A stretch of 64,000 nucleotides of DNA, taken from the NCBI GenBank assembly GCA_900545265.1, contig UQYI01000001.1:1-64000 (forward strand). Reading direction: 5' to 3'. Source of the stretch: an uncultured Eubacteriales bacterium (GTDB lineage: Bacteria > Bacillota > Clostridia > Christensenellales > CAG-138). A program made the translations under genes and the position numbers. Below the pieces are notes generated by a model. The model did no database searches and had not been told where the DNA came from. It saw nothing but the letters and a program-made list of their open reading frames with translations. This document shows positions 25,164-33,578 of this stretch, piece by piece (within the stretch, counting starts at the first letter, position 1; the number at the start of each line of letters is the position of its first letter).

Positions 25164-26123
25164 ATGGATACGCAGATCAGCAAGCGGCGCCTACTCATGC
25201 TGTTAAAACTGCTTCGAGAGCAGACGGACGAGGAACACTCGCTATCCACGGCTGAAATCATCGAATACTTTGATAAACAGGGTATCGTAATCGAACGGCG
25301 AACGGTGGTTGCAGATATTGAACTGCTCTGTGAAGCGGGCTATGACATCGTGACCGTCAGAGGAAAGCAGAACCGATTCTTTTTTGGCGTACGGGAGCTT
25401 GAGTTGCCAGAGGTGAAGCTGCTAATTGATGCGGTATATGCCTCGAAGTTTATCACACCCGCAAAGAGTGAGGCACTGATCAAGAAGCTATCTCAATTTG
25501 TGAGTGTGTACCAGGCGGATTGCCTGCAACGCCACTTGTATGTTAACGAACGCATCAAGTCCGTCAACGAAACCGTCTACTATTCTGCAGACGTGATCCG
25601 CGCGGCCATCGAACAAAAGCGTCAAATCACCTTTCAGTACTATGAATACACGCCTACCAAGCATAAAATATTGAAGCACAAGGGTAAGGTTTATCGCTTC
25701 AGCCCGTATGACTTGATATGGAACGAGGATAGGTATTATGTTCTTGGATATTCAAACAGCCACAATAAGGTTATTAGCTTTCGCGTAGACAGAATGTACA
25801 AGGTCGCCCTCAGTGATGCTTTTGCCATTACTCCACCAAGTGATTACTCCATTGCCACATACGGCAGCAAGGTTTTCGATATGTTTGACGGGCATAATGC
25901 AACGGTCGCGCTACGCTGTCAAAACGATCTCATGCGGGTTATCGTAGACAGATTTGGCGAGGATGTTTGCACAGAGGTATTGGACAAAGAACATTTTCTT
26001 GCAACGGTTGAAGTTTCCATCAGCCCAACGTTCTTTGGCTGGGTTTTCCAGTTTGCCGATGGAATTAGAATTGTTTCTCCACCAGAAATTGTCCAAGAAT
26101 ACAAGGAAATGCTGACAAGCTGA
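25164..26123 (+). CDS. WYL-domain transcriptional regulator
   Basis: 319 residues from MDTQISKRRLLMLLKLL; the start is chosen for the AAAGGAG in front of it. The N-terminal 90 residues form a winged-helix HTH (EIIEYFDKQGIVIERRTVVADIELLCEAGYDI) as in DeoR/WYL regulators. The WYL domain follows (about residues 140-220: RQITFQYYEYTP, YRFSPYDLIWNEDRYYVLGYS, FRVDRM), then a WCX-like C-terminal region. WYL domains bind nucleic acid or nucleotide ligands and often regulate defence and toxin loci. The gene is divergent from an RHS gene, so it may control that gene or itself through the dyad at 25071-25100. The targets are inferred. Confidence 0.88.
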   Translation: MDTQISKRRLLMLLKLLREQTDEEHSLSTAEIIEYFDKQGIVIERRTVVADIELLCEAGYDIVTVRGKQNRFFFGVRELELPEVKLLIDAVYASKFITPAKSEALIKKLSQFVSVYQADCLQRHLYVNERIKSVNETVYYSADVIRAAIEQKRQITFQYYEYTPTKHKILKHKGKVYRFSPYDLIWNEDRYYVLGYSNSHNKVISFRVDRMYKVALSDAFAITPPSDYSIATYGSKVFDMFDGHNATVALRCQNDLMRVIVDRFGEDVCTEVLDKEHFLATVEVSISPTFFGWVFQFADGIRIVSPPEIVQEYKEMLTS

Positions 26124-26140
26124 CAACAGATAAAGGCATT

Positions 26141-26174
26141 GAGGTGGCGTGTTGACACGCCACCTCATTTTATT
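26141..26174 (+). terminator. Terminator of the WYL regulator gene
   Basis: Perfect 11-base-pair stem GAGGTGGCGTG / CACGCCACCTC with a TTGA loop, followed by ATTTTATT, 17 bases after the stop codon. Confidence 0.85.
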
Positions 26175-26177
26175 CTC

Positions 26178-26206
26178 TTGAATACGAACAAATGTTCGAA
26201 TATACT
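26178..26206 (+). promoter_or_regulatory. SigA promoter with embedded LexA (SOS) box
   Basis: TTGAAT (26178-26183), 17-base spacer, TATACT (26201-26206). The spacer holds CGAACAAATGTTCG (26185-26198), which fits the Gram-positive LexA/DinR consensus CGAAC-N4-GTTCG exactly. LexA bound there would block the promoter, so the XRE-ImmA pair should be induced by DNA damage. A second pair of half sites (TGTTC...GAACA) lies at about 26217-26235. Confidence 0.7.
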
Positions 26207-26249
26207 GTAATAGAAGTGTTCGGGACGAGTGAACAGAGCAGGAGGCGAA

Positions 26250-26681
26250 ATGAAAATGAGCATCACATTTGGTAGTTATATCAGAGAGAAGTGCAAGGAG
26301 AAAAGTCTGTCCCTCCGCGCGCTCGCGGGGAAGACTGGTCTTTCGCCCGTGTATCTGAGCAACATTGAGAACGACCGTTGCCCTGCGCCCTCACGCAAGT
26401 ATCAAGACAGGACGGTCGAGGTGCTGGACCTGACCCGCAGCGAGGCAGAAATTCTGTATGACCTCGCCGCTGATTCGCAGATAAATGGTGTGTCGCAGGA
26501 TTTACCAGACTATATTATGCGGCACGATGTTGTGCGTGTTGCACTCCGTACTGCAAAGGATGTGGACGCAACGGACGAGGAATGGCAGACATTCATTGAA
26601 ACGCTCAGACAGCGCGACCAACAGAGGGAGGGGAGTACAGATGAACAACGGTATTCGCTACTATCGTCAGCCAGTGATTGA
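26250..26681 (+). CDS. XRE-family HTH regulator, partner of the ImmA/IrrE peptidase
   Basis: 143 residues starting at MKMSITFGSYIREK; AGGAGG four bases upstream decides the start. The HTH spans about residues 5-70 (SYIREKCKEKSLSLRALAGK, GLSPVYLSNIENDR). The remainder is an acidic helical tail. It overlaps the start of the ImmA/IrrE gene by 41 bases, so the two are translationally coupled. In known systems (ImmR-ImmA of ICEBs1, phage repressors) the peptidase cuts the repressor after DNA damage. The LexA box in front supports a damage-responsive role. No integrase or other element gene is in the window, so this may be a leftover or a stand-alone stress switch. Confidence 0.85.
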   Translation: MKMSITFGSYIREKCKEKSLSLRALAGKTGLSPVYLSNIENDRCPAPSRKYQDRTVEVLDLTRSEAEILYDLAADSQINGVSQDLPDYIMRHDVVRVALRTAKDVDATDEEWQTFIETLRQRDQQREGSTDEQRYSLLSSASD

Positions 26682-27348
26682 TCTGATTGCGAGGAACGTG
26701 CTGGACGGATATGACCGCCGCTTACTGATCGGCAAGCCAACCGCGATTCCAATTGATGATATCATTGAATCGCTGGGCCTTATTGTGGAGTACCATTATC
26801 TCCGCAACTGTGACCGCATCTGCGGAGAAACGGTGTTTGATACAGCTGAAGTTATCGTGTATGACATGGAAAAACGGAAGTATAAAACCATCATCGTCAA
26901 AGGTGGCACGATTATTGCTGACGCACACCTGTTGGACAGCGGCAACGAGGGAAGGTTGCGATTCACCTTCGCTCACGAATTGGCGCATTGGATACTGCAC
27001 AAGAACATCTTTTGTGGCTCACAGTATTCCGCAGCCATGACAAAAGTGCCGATCACAGAGGACTGCAAGTTAAGCTCTGAGGTTGACCGCGCCATAGAGC
27101 GTCAAGCAGATATGCTTGGTACAGCCCTTATTATGCCCATTACACAGGTCAAGCGGGCGTACTATGCCATCAGTCGTAATCAAGGCAGCACACAGATTTT
27201 TTCACGCAGCAGATTGACAAATTTACCGGGTCATTGCATCCTATCAGAGGAAACACCGCTATCGGTGGGGAGCATTGCTTCCTCTTCTGGGCTTCCTTTG
27301 TTGAAGTTCAGGCTGATAGCCGGTGTTTTTTTATGTTCACGTATTTAA
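26641..27348 (+). CDS. ImmA/IrrE-family metallopeptidase
   Basis: 235 residues starting at MNNGIRYYRQPVID, with GGGAGGGGAG in front. The peptidase signature is FAHELAHWILH (HExxH) near residue 115, with the expected downstream acidic residue in EVDRAIERQADMLG. Proteins of this family cleave XRE repressors such as the one encoded just upstream. The last 50 residues (after AYYAISRNQG) do not look like the usual C-terminal helices; a T6 tract at about 27196 may mark a frameshift, and the true end is uncertain. The HExxH core is intact. Confidence 0.85.
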   Translation: MNNGIRYYRQPVIDLIARNVLDGYDRRLLIGKPTAIPIDDIIESLGLIVEYHYLRNCDRICGETVFDTAEVIVYDMEKRKYKTIIVKGGTIIADAHLLDSGNEGRLRFTFAHELAHWILHKNIFCGSQYSAAMTKVPITEDCKLSSEVDRAIERQADMLGTALIMPITQVKRAYYAISRNQGSTQIFSRSRLTNLPGHCILSEETPLSVGSIASSSGLPLLKFRLIAGVFLCSRI

Positions 27349-27465
27349 GCCTGCCTCTTTGCCCTTCCCTGCTTTTCTGTCCATCATTTCGCATTTTGGG
27401 CACGGATTATTCCTGCTTTGCCCGCCGCATTTTAATGCCGCACGTCCATTGCCATTAACGTACAG

Positions 27466-27501
27466 AAAAAGCGCCGGAAGGAGCGTTATCCTTTCCGGCG
27501 C
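27466..27501 (-). terminator. Terminator of the opp operon
   Basis: Stem GCGCCGGAA / TTCCGGCGC, followed on the minus strand by TTTTTCTG. It lies 24 bases beyond the stop of the small membrane protein at 27525. It may also stop transcripts from the plus strand. Confidence 0.75.
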
Positions 27502-27524
27502 TTATTTGCAGTATCTGCTTTGTT

Positions 27525-27734
27525 TCAGCTGGCAAACCCTGTAAAGGCCCAGGCAACCAGTGCAAACAGCAGCAGTATTCCGAGAGCTATGGGCAGGAAC
27601 ACCATAAAAGCAGATAAGATCAGGGCTTTCAAATCTCCCTTTTCCATACCGCCTCCCCGATGGATCTCATCGGCAAGGGCTTCCGCTTTCTTCGGGTCAT
27701 ACTTTTTCAGCTTTCGAAACTTTTCAATGAGCAT
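27525..27734 (-). CDS. Small membrane protein at the end of the opp operon
   Basis: 69 residues: a basic, amphipathic N-terminus (MLIEKFRKLKKYDPKKAEAL), a Gly-rich turn (HRGGGMEKGD) and one hydrophobic segment of about 27 residues (FMVFLPIALGILLLFALVAW). It begins 3 bases after the OppF stop and is followed by the operon terminator, so it is most likely co-expressed with the transporter. No family recognised. An accessory or regulatory role in the transporter is possible from position alone. Confidence 0.6.
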   Translation of the reverse strand: MLIEKFRKLKKYDPKKAEALADEIHRGGGMEKGDLKALILSAFMVFLPIALGILLLFALVAWAFTGFAS

Positions 27735-27737
27735 GGG

Positions 27738-29363
27738 TTACTTTTCCTCTTTCTTGCTGTTCCTGTCAAAAAGATAATTGCCGTTTTCATCGATCTTCTT
27801 ATCCAGGAAATGGCAGGCTACAAAGTGGCCGGGGCTGACCTCCACATAGGGAGGGGGCACTCGCTTGCACTTATCGCAGGCCATATAGCAGCGGGTATGG
27901 AACTTGCAGCCTTCCGGAGGCCGGATGGGGCTGGGAATGTTGCCCTCCAGAATGATCCGATCCTTGCTGGCGGAATCGGGATCCGTGGTAGGAATGGAGG
28001 AAAGCAGCGCCACCGTGTAGGGATGCCGGGGATCCCGGAACACTTCTTCTGCCGTGCCCAGCTCCACCAGGTTGCCCAGGTACATAACACCGATACGGTC
28101 GGAAATGTAGCGGACAACGGACAGGTCGTGGGAGATGAACAGGTAGGTCAGTTTCTCGTTCTCCTTCAGTTCCTCCAGCAGATTGATGATCTGGGACTGG
28201 ATGGACACGTCCAGAGCGGATACACACTCATCGCAGACGATGAACTTGGGCTTTACGGCCAAAGCACGGGCAATGCAGATACGCTGCCGCTGGCCGCCGG
28301 AGAACTGGTGGGGATAGCGATGCAGCATATATCCCTGCAAGCCACATTCTTCCATGATCTGAAGGATGTATTCCTTCATCTTGGGATCCCGGGGCTTGAA
28401 GAACTTATGGGTGATAAGGCCTTCGCCAATGATCTGACCCACGGTCATACGGGGGTTCAGAGAGGAATAGGGATCCTGGAAGATGATCTGGATATCCTTG
28501 CGCAGCACGCGCATTTCAGAATACTTCAGGCGGCTCAGGTCAATGCCGTTGTCCAGCATGGCTTCGTACTCCTGGAACTTGGCATTATCCTTATACTTTG
28601 CTTTGAGGGCAGCCACGCTGGCTTCCTCGTCCCGCAGGATGGCGTTCAGCTTATCAAGCTTTTCCTGCAGACCCTTTTTCTTTTCCCGGTAGATCTCTGC
28701 CTTGCGCAGTGCCTGGCGGATCTTGGGCTGAGGATTCTTAAAGTTCTTGTCCGCCTCGATCTCCTTGGCAATAGCTTCGTTCAAAGAGATCTCGCCGTCC
28801 CAATCCCGCATCTGCTCCTTGATCTTGGAGATCTGGATGTTGGTGCGGTACTTCTTCAGCAGGGCCTCTGCTCCTTCCCGGGGATCATCCAGCGCCGCAA
28901 AGCCGCCCAGGATCTTGACCACGTTCTGGAAAGCCGTCTGAGCCTCCGCAGCCAGCAGATTCTTGGTCTGATGCTGATAGAAGGTTGCCTTCTCCCCCGC
29001 CTTTTCCACTTCCGCAGCGGCAGCAGCGGCCTTGGCCTGCTCCTTCTTATACTTTTCGATCATTTTAGGGGCCTGCGCCAAAGTCTTTGCCACATATTCG
29101 GGGGCAAAGTCTTCCAGCGTGCGGCCGTAATACAGGGTGCTGCCGGCAGTCTGATCGTACAGCTGAAGGATGGTTCTGCCCAGGGTGGACTTGCCGCAGC
29201 CGGATTCGCCTACCAGACCGAAAGTCTCGCCGCTGAAAATATCGATGGTGATATCCTCATTGGCCCGTACATACAGCTGCTCTTTCTGGAACCATTTGGT
29301 TTTGGCTACAGGAAAGTACTTTTTAAGATTCGTGATTGACAACAGCTTTTCCGTGTTCTTCAC
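27738..29363 (-). CDS. oppF: OppF-like oligopeptide ABC transporter ATPase with an inserted helical domain of about 190 residues
   Basis: 541 residues, against about 320 for usual OppF. Walker A is GESGCGKST (52-60), Q-loop FQDPYSSLNPRMTVG (from about 295), signature SGGQRQR, Walker B FIVCDECVSALDV, and the C-terminal oligopeptide/dipeptide region with the Cys-rich CKFHTRCYMACDKC. Between the first beta hairpin (YYGRTLEDF) and LSRLKYSEMRVLRKD lie about 190 extra residues (roughly 86-278), rich in Ala, Lys and Glu and predicted to be helical or coiled coil. Walker B has Cys (CDECVS) where Asp-Glu-Pro is usual. It energises peptide import together with OppD. Its start overlaps the end of oppD by 41 bases. 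Confidence 0.88.
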   Translation of the reverse strand: MKNTEKLLSITNLKKYFPVAKTKWFQKEQLYVRANEDITIDIFSGETFGLVGESGCGKSTLGRTILQLYDQTAGSTLYYGRTLEDFAPEYVAKTLAQAPKMIEKYKKEQAKAAAAAAEVEKAGEKATFYQHQTKNLLAAEAQTAFQNVVKILGGFAALDDPREGAEALLKKYRTNIQISKIKEQMRDWDGEISLNEAIAKEIEADKNFKNPQPKIRQALRKAEIYREKKKGLQEKLDKLNAILRDEEASVAALKAKYKDNAKFQEYEAMLDNGIDLSRLKYSEMRVLRKDIQIIFQDPYSSLNPRMTVGQIIGEGLITHKFFKPRDPKMKEYILQIMEECGLQGYMLHRYPHQFSGGQRQRICIARALAVKPKFIVCDECVSALDVSIQSQIINLLEELKENEKLTYLFISHDLSVVRYISDRIGVMYLGNLVELGTAEEVFRDPRHPYTVALLSSIPTTDPDSASKDRIILEGNIPSPIRPPEGCKFHTRCYMACDKCKRVPPPYVEVSPGHFVACHFLDKKIDENGNYLFDRNSKKEEK

Positions 29364-30345
29364 TGCAGCGCACCTCCTTCATGGGATAGAAACAACGAAT
29401 TTTCTGGCCGGGGAGAACCTCACTGAGCGCAGGTTCTTCCTCCAGACAACGCTGGGTGGCGTACTTGCACCGGGGTGCAAACTTGCAGCCCTTGGGCAGT
29501 GCCAACGGATGGGGCACTACGCCGGGAATAGGCTTGAGCTTGGTGCCCACGCTGTCCATACGGGGGATGGAATGCATCAGACCCTCCGTATAGGGGTGGC
29601 TGGCCGGGCAATCATGGCTGAAGATCGTCCGTGCAGCCGCCTGCTCCACCACCTGGCCGCAGTACATGACCACCACGTCATCGGCCATCTCATTGATAAC
29701 GCCCAGGTCATGGGTGATGAAGATGATGGCGGTGCCGTTTTCCCGCTGAAGGTCGTTCATCAGGTGCAGGATCTGTGCCTGAATGGTCACATCCAGAGCG
29801 GTGGTGGGTTCGTCGGCAATGAGGATCTTGGGCTTGCAGGCCAGGGCCATGGCGATCATGACACGCTGGCGCATACCACCGGAAAGCTGGTGAGGATACT
29901 GGAGCAGAACCGTCTCGGGATTGGGGATCTGCACGGCGTAGAGCATCTCCAGCGCCTTCTTCTCCGCTTCCTTCTTATTCAGCTTCTGGTGAATAATGAA
30001 GGGCTCGCTGAGCTGCCGCTTGACGGTAAACACCGGGTTCAAGCTGGTCATGGGCTCCTGGAAGATAACGGAGATCTTGTTGCCGCGGATGGAGTACATT
30101 TCCTGCTGGGAAAGCTTGGTCAGATCCTTGCCTTCGAAGAGAACCTCCCCCTCGGCGATATAGCCATTGCCATCCAACAGCTGGAGGATGCTCATGGCAG
30201 ATACGGATTTACCGGAACCGGACTCGCCTACAATGCCGATGGTCCTGCCGGATTCCAGGGAATAAGATACGTCGTTGACAGCCTTAACAATACCTTTTCT
30301 GGTCTTAAAGTAGGTATGAAGGTTTTTTACTTCTAATAAAGCCAT
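29323..30345 (-). CDS. oppD: OppD-like oligopeptide ABC transporter ATPase
   Basis: 340 residues, the usual length. Walker A GESGSGKSVSAMSIL near residue 39, Q-loop FQEPMTSLNPVFTV, signature LSGGMRQRVMIAMAL, Walker B ILIADEPTTALDVT, switch His ITHDLGV, and the C-terminal oligopeptide transporter region with a Cys cluster (GCKFAPRCKYATQRC). In some family members these Cys hold an iron-sulfur cluster. It works as a heterodimer with the ATPase encoded next and drives the two permeases. Unlike its partner it has no insertion. It lies in the operon 17 bases after the permease gene. Confidence 0.92.
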   Translation of the reverse strand: MALLEVKNLHTYFKTRKGIVKAVNDVSYSLESGRTIGIVGESGSGKSVSAMSILQLLDGNGYIAEGEVLFEGKDLTKLSQQEMYSIRGNKISVIFQEPMTSLNPVFTVKRQLSEPFIIHQKLNKKEAEKKALEMLYAVQIPNPETVLLQYPHQLSGGMRQRVMIAMALACKPKILIADEPTTALDVTIQAQILHLMNDLQRENGTAIIFITHDLGVINEMADDVVVMYCGQVVEQAAARTIFSHDCPASHPYTEGLMHSIPRMDSVGTKLKPIPGVVPHPLALPKGCKFAPRCKYATQRCLEEEPALSEVLPGQKIRCFYPMKEVRCSEEHGKAVVNHES

Positions 30346-30362
30346 ATGTATGCCTCCATCCT

Positions 30363-32315
30363 TTATTTCTCCTGGGAGCTCTTGGGGTCAAGAACATCCC
30401 GCAGGGTGTCGCCGATGATGTTGATGCTGATGGTCGCCACAGACAGCGCAATGGCGGGGAACAGCCACTGCCACCAGTAGTTCTGGATGACGATGGAGTT
30501 GTTGGCGCCGTTGAGCATGTTGCCCCAGGTAGGCTGCGGCTGCTGCACGCCGAAGCCCAGGTAGGAAAGGCTGGACTCGGTAAGCATGCATCCTGCAAAG
30601 TCCAGGGTGATGTTCACCAGAATGATGGAAATAACGTTGGGAAGGATGTGCTTGAAAGCGATCCGGTTCTCCTTGACGCCCATGGATTTGGCGGCAATGA
30701 CAAACTCCTTCTCACGCTCGGCCAACACCTGTGCGCGGATCATACGGGCAAGACCGGTCCAGCTGAGCAGGCCCAGAATGATCATGATGATGAAGATTCT
30801 GGTATTCTCGTCTATGGGCATGGTCCGTATGACGTAGGACAGCATCATGGCAAATGGCAGGAAGGGCAAGGCAGAGAATATCTCTGTCACACGCATAAGC
30901 AGCATATCCACCCAGCCGCCGAAGTAGCCGGAGAGACAGCCCACGATAACGGCGATGATGGTGGAAACCACTACGGCCACCGCGCCGATGGTCATGGTCA
31001 TTTTGCCGCCGTGGATAATACGGGTGAGGATATCACGGCCGCGGCTGTCGGTGCCCAGGGGGTACCCCTTGAAGCCCACGCTCTCTACCAGCTTATCCTC
31101 ACTGTCGACCATGTAGGTCTGCTTGGAGCCGGTGTAGATCAGGCTGCACTTGTCGCCGTCCACGTTGCACTGGCCGCCGTCGTTATGGCCCCAGGCATAT
31201 ACGTTGCCGCTTTCGCCCACGGCTACAAAGTGCCGGGTGCCAGCCTTGATCTCTACCATCTTCTCATTGGCAGTGATGGCGGGAATATCCTTCTCGCCGT
31301 ATTCAGCGGCACCGAAGACCACCAGGCTGCCATCGTCCATGACGAAGCAGTAGCAGTTGTTGGTAGCGGCAATATCCAAGACGGTGCGGTCCTTCATGTA
31401 GGAGCGCAGGTTCTTGATCTGACCGTCCTTATTGGAATAAGCGGTCTGCTTATTGAAGGTCAGGGTCTGGCCGCCGGTAACGGTGCCGTCTTCCTTCAGC
31501 AGGATGGCATAGTAGTTGGAGAAGGCCACCTTTTGCACGCCGGTGTTGTATTTCTCCTTGTTGGCGAACTCAGCAAGGCTCAGCATGCTGTTGTTGTTGC
31601 CCCACATATACATCCGTCCGTCATCCATGACCAGAGCAGTGACCTGATAGCCGCAGATCAGCTGCCGGATATGGCTGGGATCGATGGCGCCGTTGATCAG
31701 CTCTTCGGGCTCCTGGGTGTAGGGCTCGTTCTCGCTCTTGAGGTAGCCGTACTGGCCGTTGCCGTTAGTGCCCCAGCCCACCACCTTACCATCGGTAGTG
31801 ACGGCGATGATATGGTCGGAACCGGCAGCGGCAGCCACCACCTTGCCGGGCTGGATCTCTTCGGGATACTTGGAGTAATCCACGCCGGTCAGGTTGTTCT
31901 TTACGTTGCCCCAGAGATAGAATGTGTTATCTTTGCTTACGCCGACGGTGAAGTCGGAAAAGCCGTTGATATCCTTGATCTGATCCTTCAGGCCATCGGG
32001 CACCGTCTTCATATTATTGAGAGGAGGCATGTTGGCCTGGAGAGGATCGGTATAGTTCAGATCCATGGGCATGAAGTAAGGCCCAATGAACACAAACAGG
32101 AACATACCGATCAGCACGATCAGAGCGGCTACGGCCAGCTTCCGGCGGAAGAAGGCCTTGGTAGCCATAACGGAGGGGCTTTCGATCTTTTCGATGGCGA
32201 ACTTCTCGTCATCGGTCAGCTCTTTGCTGGCGCCCCAGAAGGCGCGCTTGAGCCAGCGGCCCAGGGTGCTGAACACGCCGTTCTTTTTGGCAGCACTGCT
32301 GTTTTTCTTTTCCAT
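30363..32315 (-). CDS. oppC: OppC-like permease with an RCC1-type beta-propeller inserted in the first outside loop
   Basis: 650 residues, about twice usual OppC. Residues 1-58 are cytoplasmic and TM1 is about 59-81 (LAVAALIVLIGMFLFVFIGP). Next comes a short linker, then about 300 residues (about 118-410) made of RCC1-type repeats: VSKDNTFYLWGN, AVTTDGKVVGWGTNGNGQYG, ALVMDDGRMYMWGN, AILLKEDGTV, CFVMDDGSLVVFGAAEYG and VAVGESGNVYAWGHNDGG. The normal OppC sequence resumes at GYPLGTDSRGRDILTRIIHG (about 417), followed by the remaining TM helices and the EAA loop (EFVIAAKSMGVKENRIAF). In OppC the TM1-TM2 loop faces outside, so the propeller should sit next to the binding protein. The reading frame is continuous, so this is not an assembly join of two genes. 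Confidence 0.9.
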   Translation of the reverse strand: MEKKNSSAAKKNGVFSTLGRWLKRAFWGASKELTDDEKFAIEKIESPSVMATKAFFRRKLAVAALIVLIGMFLFVFIGPYFMPMDLNYTDPLQANMPPLNNMKTVPDGLKDQIKDINGFSDFTVGVSKDNTFYLWGNVKNNLTGVDYSKYPEEIQPGKVVAAAAGSDHIIAVTTDGKVVGWGTNGNGQYGYLKSENEPYTQEPEELINGAIDPSHIRQLICGYQVTALVMDDGRMYMWGNNNSMLSLAEFANKEKYNTGVQKVAFSNYYAILLKEDGTVTGGQTLTFNKQTAYSNKDGQIKNLRSYMKDRTVLDIAATNNCYCFVMDDGSLVVFGAAEYGEKDIPAITANEKMVEIKAGTRHFVAVGESGNVYAWGHNDGGQCNVDGDKCSLIYTGSKQTYMVDSEDKLVESVGFKGYPLGTDSRGRDILTRIIHGGKMTMTIGAVAVVVSTIIAVIVGCLSGYFGGWVDMLLMRVTEIFSALPFLPFAMMLSYVIRTMPIDENTRIFIIMIILGLLSWTGLARMIRAQVLAEREKEFVIAAKSMGVKENRIAFKHILPNVISIILVNITLDFAGCMLTESSLSYLGFGVQQPQPTWGNMLNGANNSIVIQNYWWQWLFPAIALSVATISINIIGDTLRDVLDPKSSQEK

Positions 32316-32327
32316 AGACTGCCTCCT

Positions 32328-33353
32328 TTACTTGTTGACGCGCACGCGCGGGTCGACCAGACCGTATACCAGGTCGATAAGCAGATTGCCGAAAAGGGAA
32401 ATGGACACATAGAACATCTGCAAAGCCAGAATGACCTCGTTGTCATTGCCGTTCAGGGCATCAAAATATGTTTTACCGATACCGTTAAGGCCGAAGATAT
32501 TTTCAATCATTACGGATCCGCCGAATATACCGAGGAACCAGCCGATAATCAGCGTAACGACAGGCAGCAACGCATTGCGCCAGGCATGGGAATAGATAAC
32601 TACCTTTTCCCGGACGCCCTTGGCGCGGGCAGTACGAATGCAGTCCATGGACAGGGCCTCGATCATGGATGCGCGGACATAACGGGTCATGCCGCCCAGG
32701 GAGCAGAAGGTCATTACGATCAGGGGCAGGGCCAGATGATACATCTTATCCCAGAATTTATCCCACTTGGACCAGTTAAGACTGCCTGCTGTCTGCATGC
32801 CGGAGACCGGGAACCAGCCCAGCACAACGGCAAATAACCAAATGAATACAATTGCAATGATAAAGGTAGGTAAGCTGTAGCCAATGATCGTGCCCACCTG
32901 CACGGCTACATCCCTGCGGCTCCCCCGCTTTACGGCACAGAATATGCCAAGGGGAATGGTTATGCCCAGGGCCAGAATGGTGGCGAAGACATTAAGGAAA
33001 ATAGTGTTTTTCATGGGTTCGCCCAGCACTTCGATCACGGGTTTGCCGTATTTGATGGACTGGCCGAGATTCCCCTGAAGCAGGCCGTTGTAGCTCCCGT
33101 CATAGAAGGGATACACACCCAGCCAGCGTAAATAGCGTTCGATTTTTGTACCGTCTGTACCGTATCGTCTTTGCCAATATTCAAGACGTTCGTCGTAGTT
33201 GAGCTTGCGGTTGGCCTGGATCTCCAGCTTGGCCGCTTCTGCCGCCTTATCGATGGGCAGCATGTTGTAGACCATGTAAATCAGAAATGAGAGAATAAAG
33301 AATACGAGAACAATGTATAATATTCTCTTGACTATGTATTTCCCCATAGGCAC
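32328..33353 (-). CDS. oppB: OppB-like oligopeptide ABC transporter permease
   Basis: 341 residues. TM1 near the start (IVKRILYIVLVFFILSFLIY), then an outside loop of about 80 residues, five further membrane segments, and the EAA motif (SMDCIRTARAKGVREKVVIY). Ends with DLVYGLVDPRVRVNK, typical of OppB. Its first loop is somewhat long (YDERLEYWQRRYGTDGTKIE, YPFYDGSYNGLLQGNLGQS) but within the family range. It pairs with the OppC-like permease encoded 12 bases downstream. It is separated from the binding protein gene by a terminator-like hairpin. Confidence 0.92.
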   Translation of the reverse strand: MPMGKYIVKRILYIVLVFFILSFLIYMVYNMLPIDKAAEAAKLEIQANRKLNYDERLEYWQRRYGTDGTKIERYLRWLGVYPFYDGSYNGLLQGNLGQSIKYGKPVIEVLGEPMKNTIFLNVFATILALGITIPLGIFCAVKRGSRRDVAVQVGTIIGYSLPTFIIAIVFIWLFAVVLGWFPVSGMQTAGSLNWSKWDKFWDKMYHLALPLIVMTFCSLGGMTRYVRASMIEALSMDCIRTARAKGVREKVVIYSHAWRNALLPVVTLIIGWFLGIFGGSVMIENIFGLNGIGKTYFDALNGNDNEVILALQMFYVSISLFGNLLIDLVYGLVDPRVRVNK

Positions 33354-33406
33354 CCTCCGTTTGATATGCCCGCACGGCAGCAGCGGGCTATGCCGTTATA
33401 CCCTCT

Positions 33407-33461
33407 AAAAAAAGCGCCGACCTGCACAGGAAGGGATCCTTATAGACATGCAGATCAGCGC
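33407..33461 (-). terminator. Terminator/attenuator between oppA and oppB
   Basis: The minus strand forms GCGCTGATCTGCA paired with TGCAGGTCGGCGC (two mismatches), followed by seven T. It lies after oppA and before oppB, an arrangement that would give far more binding protein than permease. Confidence 0.65.
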
Positions 33462-33503
33462 CTGCGCTTAAACCTGTACCGAAAGACCGCTCCTTACGAC
33501 AGG

Positions 33504-33524
33504 GGGGGCATATAAAATGCCCCC
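33504..33524 (-). other. Hairpin just after oppA
   Basis: Perfect 8-base-pair stem GGGGGCAT / ATGCCCCC with a 5-base loop and no T tract. It probably protects the 3' end of the oppA message. Confidence 0.45.
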
Positions 33525-33578
33525 GCACAGTCGTTTTTGCGCTTAAAGCGATCTTATATTTTCTTCTACAGGAACCGA

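Noticed and set aside
26250..27348. Intact prophage or integrative element around the XRE-ImmA pair
   Set aside because: No integrase, excisionase, relaxase, phage structural gene or att-like repeat was seen in the flanks within the window.
30648..32837. Plus-strand frame of 729 codons opposite the OppC-RCC1 gene
   Set aside because: Antisense shadow; the minus-strand frame has membrane segments, the EAA loop and RCC1 repeats.
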